Source of the DNA: Ectocarpus siliculosus
Taxonomy: Eukaryota > Sar > Phaeophyceae > Ectocarpales > Ectocarpaceae
Length of the DNA stretch: 64,000 nt
Direction: 5' to 3'
Assembly (NCBI GenBank): GCA_000310025.1
Contig: FN648365.1
Coordinates: 46,137 to 110,136 of the forward strand
Of this stretch, positions 56,701 through 64,000 are shown one piece after another (within the stretch, counting starts at the first letter, position 1; every line of letters begins with the position of its first letter). The notes below the pieces were generated by a model, which was given only the letters and a program-made list of their open reading frames with translations, ran no database searches and had not been told where the DNA came from. A program made the translations under genes and the position numbers.

Positions 56701-59700
56701 CCATGGTGAAGATAGGAGTGAGGAACGTGGACGATCATGGTGCCTTCCTCGTGCAAGAAGTCGCACACGCGGTAGATGATCTTGCTCAGGCGGTCTTTCC
56801 AGGGAGCAGTTTCCCTGAGCAGATCGTCGTTCACACCGGGATCGACGAACAAGAGCATGGCCTTGTCACCGTCGACCTCGATAGGAGAGTCGGGTCCTTC
56901 CACGCGGAAATCACGACTAAGCGGCATAGCGTCGTTGATGCGGATGCACTCAGCCCTGTATGTCGACGGCAAGCAGTGGGTGGTGGGGCATGCGGCATGG
57001 AAACCACGGGAACAAAAAGCAAAATAATGTCAGGGTTAGGGATATTCGTTTGTTTATTTATTTCTTGCTGCTTCGGGCCTAGCGTCGACCAACAAGCTCT
57101 AGAGCGAATCTTGGGGAAATGGTACTAGTAGTGTACATCGCGCCTTCATCATTCATTGTCACAGTACCTGCGTAGGGTCTTGAGGTCGTCACCCGTGCCG
57201 CCAGGCGAGGACGGGAGAGTGGGCAAGGTCGGTGCCGGTGACGAGGGCGTTGGGTCCCTCCTGGGCCTTTTCCCCTTATCCCGCGCGCCGGTTCGTCCGG
57301 AGGGGGAAGACGGACCACCGTCCTCCCCGTCTCCCGAACGTCCTGGGGCGGGGCGCTTGCTGGCATCCTGCTGGCTTTGTTCCCCCTCCTCAGGACCCTC
57401 CGGTTCCGCTGGCTCCTCTGGCTGCTGCTGTGGCTGCTTGCTGAGGTGGCAGTCCTTGCAGTCTCTGACTTTCGACGTTTCGCTGTCCTCCGAAAAGTCG
57501 GTGTTCGCGCAACCACCAGTGTGGCGAATTTTGCAGACGGAACACGAATAGCTAAGGCGAGGGGAGCGAAGAGTAATGGGGACGAGAGACAACAAGGGTG
57601 AAGAGGGCGGCGATATTTGAACACTGTCGTGTCGTAAAAGAAGTAACTCCTACTTTGTACATGGCGCGATACATAGAGGCCGCGCGAAAATATACAATTA
57701 ATGGTAAGATGGACACGAACCGGTGTTAAAGTCGACAAGAAGGGTCACACCGGGCATGGGATGCGAGCGGCGTAAACTCGCGGTGAGATTGCGACGGTCG
57801 GCCACGCGAGCGGACAGGCCGCATATGAAATATAGGCGTGTTCCCAACAGGCGTGATCATTCATCCTGTACCTCCCTGGTCCTCACCTCGAAGAGGTTGG
57901 TGCTTTGCAGACGGTGCAGGCAAGACCCTCGCTGTTGGGGTTGCCGACGGGTTCTCGTGGACGTGGTTGCACTGGCTGAGTGACTTGCAGCTTCAAGCTT
58001 CTGACCTTGTTCAAAGCGCTTTCGTACAGTTCCTCGTGCTCGACGAGCATCGGGCGAAAGTTGAGGTCTTCGCGCATGACCTGCCATACGACGAACCAAC
58101 AGAAAGCAACAAAACTTTGGCCTTCCACCCGCGACTATGTCCCGCCTGTAATAATTTGCGCGGAGAAACGCGACCAACCCTCCTCGCTCGCCCCAATCCG
58201 AGTGATTGCAGATGTGCTAGTGAAACCCGTCCCAATAACGGGCAGGGGGGAAAGAAGGGTGTGTGCATATGCAAAACAGCAAAACAAACACATAATAACT
58301 AGTGCTGGGTTGGCTGCGCCCATCCACAATAACCTGTACAGAACTCGAACCGCAAGGAAAAATGCTACAAACACGCTTAGGCGAACAAAGCAAACGCAAA
58401 CGCCCTAAATTGTACGGGATTCACCTTCCTGATGGTGGGATGTAGCTTCGAGCGAATGGCCAACACTACATCTTCGTCGAGCTCCTTGATGTGCGGAGGA
58501 AGCGACTCGCGGAGCTCGCGTACCTCCGCCTCTCTCTCAAGTTGGTGTGGCTTGACGTAGTTAGCGTAGTGGCCGGTCTTCACGAACGCGAAGTCGCGGA
58601 CGGTGCTGTTGATGTGGGCCATGGGAACCCCGGGAAGATATTGAATGCGGTCGAGGTTAGTGAACGTTCGTCGTCTTCTTTCTAGGGTTGCCCCTACCAA
58701 TCACGGACAACCACCGCAAGAACAATATTGCCGAGTGCCACGCCCCAATCTACGTTGTCGCTGCACTCACCCCTTCAGCTTGTCTGACCATTGGTCTCTG
58801 GGCACTACGTGCTCAATACCCTCGACCCAAGACGCCGTCATCTTCGCCCGAGCCAACGCCCAGCCTATCTCGTCCAACCCCTCGCGGTCTCCTTTTTTGG
58901 ACGTCTTCGGCATCCTGCAGAAGTACCCAAACCACACGGTGGGGTTCTAATCGAGGATGGTCTGCATGGATGCATGCGTTCCGACGCTGATCGTCCGCTT
59001 ATATTGGTATACACGAGTGATCAACATGGCAGCGTAGAACCTTTGACACAAACACTACCGCCAACAGCAATACAGTTGCAGAGGATGTCAACGACGAACG
59101 AAGCATGTTAATATATCACGCTTGTATCACACTTGGATGGTCTTACTCGTTGCCTCCCATATTGCATACCTCACGTAAATGTCGAACATGAGGGCCTGGG
59201 TTTGCGGCTGCTCTTCTTTCAAGTCCCGCACGCGAGGGTCGGCGAGGAAGGCCTTGGTGATGCTTTGGTACCCTGGAACGCGTTGATCCGTCAGAGCACG
59301 AAGCGCGATCAGTGCTTCCTGGCTCGTGTCGTTGACGATAGAAATCCACTGGCGAAGGGTGTTGGCTGCCGGTGCCTGGCTACCAGCCTGAATATTGCAG
59401 CAAAAAGCACAGAAAACAATGCTATAATACGAAAATACTGGGGCTTGTACAGTAGTAACAGTACAGTAGTAACATGGCCTGATGTCGGCGACAGGCTACA
59501 GGAATAAACACCCACCAGAAATATGGAGAGTATCAGCACCAAAAGAATGCGTCAGTCGCACTCACCCCCTTCCAGCATGACGCTAGCTTAGCCGCGGTGA
59601 CAGACGGTTTCGAACGACCATTAGAAGACCGCCGGCGACCTGATGATGCCTCTTTATCCTGGCTCATCAGCGACGTCATCATCCTACTGTAGAAATAGAG

Positions 59701-60787
59701 CTGATCGTAGATTGTCCGCGCTTGGAACGTGGCCGTCGTGACGTTGCACACTGGGGTGTACAGCAGCGGCAGCGGTGGCCCAGGAGACGAGTCACCGATC
59801 CATCGGAAATGTGTGGGTGCGTTGTTGAGGAGTCACTACCGCCACTACCGTGTCGTTGTGTCAGGAACTGCTGCCGCAGTACACCAACTAATAATGGTGT
59901 TATTCATTGGAGTATCTCAAAAGGGTACATCGTATGCTAGTCTTGTTCGTGCGGTGTTGCTGTGTTTTTCGTGGTATCGATAATTAATTCGGTCAATTCC
60001 GCACGTGAAGAGGCGCGCGAGCAGCGACGTGCTCATCATCTCTTCGTTGCTGCTGCGGCTGCGGCTGCTGCTACTTGCTGCGCCTTTGTAACATTATCGT
60101 CTGACACCTCGACTGCTACACACACCCTAACATACAAGTAAGTATGTACCATATGCAACATACCCTCCAAACAAAGTACAAAAATCCGACGCAATTTCTA
60201 TGACAAGCTTGAGAGGCGATAGATGTGTTTGAGAGCAGCAGGAGGAGTGCTCGTAAGTAAGCGTAATCAACAGACGTCTTCCCAACAAGACCGTGTTTGC
60301 TTCATCCACTGTCGAGAGTACACTCTTCCATCTCACCGTCAGAGGCGATTTGCCTGGCGAAGCTATCCGCGATGAACCGGTAGCACGTGCACCTGATGAG
60401 CCGATCTTCTCCGTACACCTCCTTGCAGGCAGCCAAGCGATGATTTCCATCGATGACGACGGCATGTAGCCTAGCGGCGAGCTCGGCAGTCATCTCTTGC
60501 CCTTCTGTCAGATCCGAGAACATCACTCGCGGAAAGCTATCCACCCATCCATGAGCTTGGATGCTCTCGACGACGTCCTGCACCGCGGTCGGGCTGGTTT
60601 GCCTGCTGTTCTCCGCCAACGTGATGTGCTTTAGTGGCACGTCCCACTCCTTCACGCAGTGCGAAGCCAAGACCTCGCCGATGTTTGTTGCGCTTGTCGG
60701 ATCATCACCGTGGTCACCCGCAGAAGACGAAGCACCACCACCGCCACCAACAGCACGACGCCCTCGTCCTCGCTGCCCGTTGGCCAT
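53766..60787 (-). CDS. ParB-like / PHD-like / DNA-methyltransferase-like fusion protein
   Basis: Eleven exons: 60787-60337, 59750-59566, 59387-59170, 58677-58425, 58134-57887, 57551-57168, 56955-56687, 56441-56117, 55444-55264, 54892-54686, 54329-53766. All introns are GT-AG and every junction phase agrees, giving 1,094 residues. The start ATG (60787-60785) follows an in-frame upstream ATG at 60910 and was chosen because the conserved domain begins soon after. Residues about 38-150 are a ParB/sulfiredoxin-like domain with the VIDGNHRLAA box at 111-120. Residues 442-486 show Cys-Cys-Cys-Cys-His-Cys-Cys-Cys spacing like a PHD finger. Residues about 590-840 follow beta-class N6A/N4C methyltransferase order: the motif IV position (DPGV at 618-621), a strand after 'EEGT', a variable region, then 'QGDTV...LETALNYGR' at the motif I position. 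Both catalytic motifs deviate from consensus, so the enzyme may be inactive. The C-terminal 190 residues are unidentified. Least certain are the exon 3/4 junction, the weak exon 9 donor and the exon 11 acceptor. If the 57167 donor is skipped, a 585-residue ParB/PHD form ends at 57149. Confidence 0.72.
55671..55778 (+). mobile_element. Solo terminal fragment of the inverted-repeat element, in an intron
   Basis: About 100 bp nearly identical to the outer end of the 24640-25297 arm ('ctggtccggtgagaacccgg' through 'gatgcgaggtcaatggtc' to 'catgcacgactatgagtaca'). It lies in intron 8 of the ParB-like gene and is flanked on both sides by 'ccccccccctcgtacc'-type sequence, which may be a duplicated target or part of the element. 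Confidence 0.85.
57168..58134 (-). other. Exons 5-6: PHD-like zinc motif and Pro/Glu-rich linker
   Basis: Exon 5 ends with the first Cys pair (442, 445). Exon 6 supplies Cys 455, 458, His 462, Cys 466, 483 and 486. The pattern is C-x2-C-x9-C-x2-C-x3-H-x3-C-x16-C-x2-C, differing from canonical PHD fingers by one residue around the His and by lacking the usual aromatic before the last pair. A Gln/Pro/Glu-rich, then basic Lys/Arg/Pro/Ser-rich linker follows to residue 579. Confidence 0.65.
60337..60787 (-). other. Exon 1: ParB-like N-terminal domain
   Basis: Residues 1-150. After a Gly/Arg/Ser-rich lead of about 35 residues comes a ParB-type domain: 'VPLKHI' start, a 'VVESIQAHGWVDSFPRVMF' helix-strand unit, then the signature 'VVIDGNHRLAACKEV' matching the GxRR/GxHR box that binds CTP in bacterial ParB. 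The exon ends at a strong GTGAGA donor (60336-60331). Confidence 0.82.
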
Positions 60788-61547
60788 GACAAGGTCGGTC
60801 GGAGGAGCCTTGAACCCGCGTGGCAGGACAGAGAGGAGGAAGGTGACAACAAACAAACGGAGGCCAGAGGGGGACGTACGATTGATTGTTTGGTTGATGG
60901 GTGTCGGCACGCCACGCGGCCACGGGCATCAGCGGGCCTCCTGCGGGTCTAATCCTAAGTACGCATTCGAGGTACCCCGCTTGATTATCGGGAACATAAC
61001 GAGTAGCGTTGCCCTACGTCTCCTCTGGACTCCCTAATCTCACAGTTCGAGAAATGGGGTGTCTTAGATTAAGGAGCGCAGGGATGAACTTTGCAATCGT
61101 AACGACCAAAATTGGGGCCGCTGGGATTATATTCTTCTTTGCGACGATTTTTCCGTTCGATTCGATTACAAACTAATCATATCGTTCGTAGAACGAGCGT
61201 TTTTTCTTTAGATCTGCGCGGAAACGTCCGCGTGTCGGTTCAGACCACGATAGATTCCGATGTAATCGAATTGGCATCTCTGGTCTCCAAAAAGATTAAA
61301 AAAATCGTCTGGCCTCTCTCACTGGTCATTTTGATTACAAAGCGCTGCCCTGAGCCCTGTAATAAAGATGTCCGCTTGTTGATGACACATCGATTATCGA
61401 CTGCTCTACCACTCTCTCTTTCCGGGTCGAGACGCGAGAGGTACGATACAGGGAGCTCTACTTCAAGAAACCCACACACACACGCACACACACCACAGCA
61501 ACCAACCGAGGAACCAAGGGCACACGTAGTAAGCGTCCAACGAAGCG
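60788..61547. promoter_or_regulatory. Divergent intergenic region
   Basis: 760 bp separates the two divergent start codons. I see no clear TATA box or repeat. The minus-strand frame stays open upstream to an ATG at 60910, so part of it may be 5' leader or extra N-terminal coding (a hydrophobic stretch that could act as a signal). The head-to-head arrangement is compatible with a shared promoter. Confidence 0.4.
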
Positions 61548-63862
61548 ATGCCCGTGGCGGATTCTGCGGCATGGCTCTTCGGGAAAGCAGATACCCCAGC
61601 GGACAAAGCGCGCCGGCAGCGCGAGGAGGAAGAGAGGCGCCAGAAGAGGGCACGAACGACTCCCCTTTTCAGGAGACAGGATGACTCGGGAGACACCCTC
61701 GGGGCTCCACAGAAACAGCAGCGTTCCAAGCGCAAGTGGGGGGAACCACAATCCGCGCAGGAGTGTTGGGAGCGCATGAAGGCAACAAGCAACGAACAGC
61801 AGCAGCAGCAGCAGCAGCAGCAGCTGCGGTGCTGCAGGTTGAATTGCATCGAGCTGTTCGCCAACGGCGGGGGGGGTAGGGATGATGACGAGGGCGGCGC
61901 CAGCAACAGTAACCACAGCAGCAACAGCAGCAACGACAACAACAACAACAGCTTTTGTCACGACGGGGATTTCTTGGAACGGGAGCAGGCCATTTTCAAA
62001 GGGTTCACGCGAGAGGAAGACCGCAAGCGGTTCGTCACGGAGCACGTCCCCCTCGCGAAGCTAAGTCAGGGAAGCATGATCGCGGCGGGCACCCCTGTCT
62101 GCAATCGAGCCTTCAGGGAGTTCTTCAGGGTTTCCGACAGCCTCATATGTTCATGCAAAGGGACGGAAAAGGCTCCGGCGTCTAGATCAGCGACAAGGTG
62201 TGTGTGTGTGTGTGTGTTGGTTTGTGGGCTGCTAGCGTGTTGGGCCTCGTTTGGTAAATACTACCACTTACTGTCAATAAGCAGTACTACTACAGGCATG
62301 CTGCTCTCAAGATAGACATAGACTATGTAAGATTAAGTATGTTTGTAGAGATTGCAGCAGCAGTAAGTAGTAGATAGCTGTCTACTTAATTAAACATCCA
62401 TAAATACGTACATTCGATGAGCGGGCAGCTCACTTGTACTTGTCCTTTGGCCTTTGGCTGACGACGTCTTTCCCGTTCGTGCATGTTGTCACTCCTGTAT
62501 CGTTCATAATTGTGTGTTGATGGGTCTGTCTAAAGATGTCCTGTGCAAAAGACCAGAGATTCACCCAAGAGGGACAGGGCCATCGGCTTCCTTCAGCACT
62601 ACCAGGACACGTTCGCGCAGCACATGCCGAATTCCGACGACAAGTACCTCTACCTAAAGAACAAAAATGTATGTATGTGTACGCACTTCATATGTTTGTA
62701 TGTTTGTATGTATGTAGACTATGTACTGCGCGTATGTATTTGGGTTGTGACGGGAGGGAACATTACCCTCCCTCCTCAGTTTGTGGAAGGAAGGATAGCC
62801 CAAAGACGCCAACAAGTTTAGTCTTCTGTATGTGGTGTACTCTTGTTCCATGGTGGTGGTGGTGGTCGTGGGTGTGCGTGTGGAGCATTGCGCAGGTACA
62901 AAAAAGGTCGATCCGCAGTAAATTGATAATATTATATCATTTATTTGTTGACCAGTTCGTGCTGACCGAGTGGTCTATCCAATTGTTAGCCTTTTTCTGA
63001 TTGGTAATACAAGCCTACTGCTGCTGTACTCTTCTATCTACCACTACCTATCGACGAGTCGCCATTGCCACAGCAACAGCTGGAGTACGTAAATACTGCT
63101 ACTGGCAGCCGCATCCATCCACTATCCATGCACGCCTCTCTTTTCGACTACATGTATTGTCATCTTCGCAGGAGTTGTTTGACGAGTACGAGAGCAAAAC
63201 CCGGAAGGAGCTCCACGGGGAGCTAGTGGGACTGGACGCAGCCCTCTGCACGCGCGAGTACTTCAACAGGATATGGGCCCAAGAGTTCCCCCATCTCAAG
63301 TTGAAACCAACCGGAGACTTCATGCTTTGCAAGATCTGCACGCTCCTCAAGTCTGCGATCTTCGGAACGCAGTCCGGCTCCAGAGGCATCCAGGACGAGG
63401 CGGAAAAAGACCTGAAGAGAAAGGAGTACGACGACCACATGGAGGTGCGTATGTATGTATTTGCTATTTGCGTGGTTTACAGCGTCATACGACGACATCA
63501 CAACCCAACATGTTTTTTGAACAGACGCCACAGCACAAACCCGGGGATGCACAGTATATATTAGACACCCTGTCTACCGCACCTACCTCCCCAAGAAGAG
63601 GTTCCAGGGGTGGGCACACCGGCTGCTGACATGATTGTCGCGCTTACCCTTGAACACGGAGCAGCTAATCTGTGCCTTCGTGTTCGTGTCGACAGGACGT
63701 GAGCAACGACCGGAAGGCAATCTCAAAACTTAAGACGGCTGCAGCGAATGCCAAGATGAACGGGGTGCCGTGGGACCAGCCCTACTGCATGATGGACGGC
63801 GCCAACCAGAGCAACTTCGTTGTCCCTCTGTCCAAGGACAAGGCTCACGGGATCGACGACAA
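61548..63862 (+). CDS. Integrase/DDE-like repeat-derived protein (DUF7869-like), 5' part
   Basis: Four exons: 61548-62197, 62557-62668, 63172-63444, 63696-63862, with GT-AG introns and matching phases. The gene continues past the window; the 63863 donor (GTAAGG) shows the following TAA is intronic. Residues 1-80 are basic and highly charged, 85-93 are poly-Gln, and about 120-137 are Asn/Ser-rich. Conserved family features then follow: 'REEDRKRFVTEHVPLAKLSQGS' (about 159-180), a 'VCNRAFREFFRVS' helix, 'NSDDKYLYL' (end of exon 2), 'TREYFNRIWAQEFPHLK' and a Cys-x2-Cys pair (307, 310), and 'MMDGANQS' (377-384). The last matches the 'DGMDQ' motif of a large family of transposon-derived proteins in protists, sponges, cnidarians and oomycetes. 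The Asp probably corresponds to the first catalytic Asp of an RNase H fold. The family name is from memory. Confidence 0.72.
61797..61826 (+). repeat. CAG microsatellite encoding poly-Gln
   Basis: Nine CAG codons in frame within exon 1 of the integrase-like gene, followed by CTG. Pure CAG suggests recent slippage and variable length between individuals. Confidence 0.92.
62198..62220 (+). repeat. GT microsatellite at an intron donor
   Basis: The first intron of the integrase-like gene starts directly in a GT run, so several overlapping GT donors are possible. The phase of exon 2 selects the donor at 62198. Confidence 0.8.
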
Positions 63863-64000
63863 GTAAGGGAACCCGTTGCTTTAGTAACGTAGTATCAATT
63901 TGTCGAGTAGGCTACGCGGAAAACACATACTTTAATGTAATTGGTTACGTTAACTTAAATCAGCGTGGTATCAGCGAACGTGGACAGGTCACCGGTCGTG
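63863..64000 (+). other. Start of intron 4, window end
   Basis: Sequence after the GTAAGG donor. No acceptor or further exon is seen before the window ends. Confidence 0.6.

Noticed and set aside
57149-57738. 219-codon minus-strand frame starting at 57738
   Set aside because: Different phase from exon 6 of the ParB-like gene. Arg/Pro/Ser-biased shadow over the real exon.

Overview
The window is eukaryotic nuclear DNA. Convincing genes occur only near the right end and are split by GT-AG introns. The rest is satellites, dispersed repeats, microsatellites and transposon remains. Interstitial TTAGGG tracts and several unrelated satellite families suggest a subtelomeric or heterochromatic segment. 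Base composition is near 50% GC, and CAGCAGTA/TACTGCTG motifs recur. Together with the repeat-derived gene families present, this fits a stramenopile, possibly a brown alga. That placement is inference, not proof. There are two assembly gaps, at 1-108 and 20103-20202.

Layout: 0.1-8 kb holds two diverged satellite arrays (about 1.8-3.05 kb and 4.75-7.34 kb), a short TTAGGG tract and a small hairpin repeat at 7.6 kb. 8-19 kb holds dispersed repeats, a second TTAGGG tract at 15.03 kb and one tentative multi-exon gene (about 16.9-19.0 kb) ending in a 24-residue protein repeat. 19.4-25.3 kb is bounded by long inverted arms and looks like a transposon. 26-37 kb is dominated by a third satellite of about 110-125 bp whose units carry a conserved hairpin, with a recent 998-bp tandem duplication and two dispersed repeat families. 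40.58-44.49 kb is a complete Ty1/copia-type LTR insertion: LTRs identical apart from one 8-bp indel, a 5-bp target duplication, and a decayed, shortened interior. 44.5-53.7 kb holds microsatellites, a 43-bp minisatellite and MITE-like sequence, with no convincing gene.

The main interest is 53.7-64 kb. On the minus strand, eleven exons with matching splice phases encode a protein of about 1,094 residues. It has a ParB-like N-terminal domain, a PHD-like C4HC3 zinc motif and a region resembling a beta-class N6-adenine/N4-cytosine DNA methyltransferase, whose two hallmark motifs appear degenerate. ParB-methyltransferase fusions are known from prokaryotic phages and mobile elements, so an intron-rich eukaryotic version with an inserted zinc finger is unusual. 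Facing away from it, about 760 bp apart, is a second spliced gene on the plus strand that runs off the window. It belongs to an integrase/DDE-like repeat-derived family (DUF7869-like, from memory). The two may share a regulatory region and could be parts of one captured or domesticated mobile system. That link is a hypothesis.
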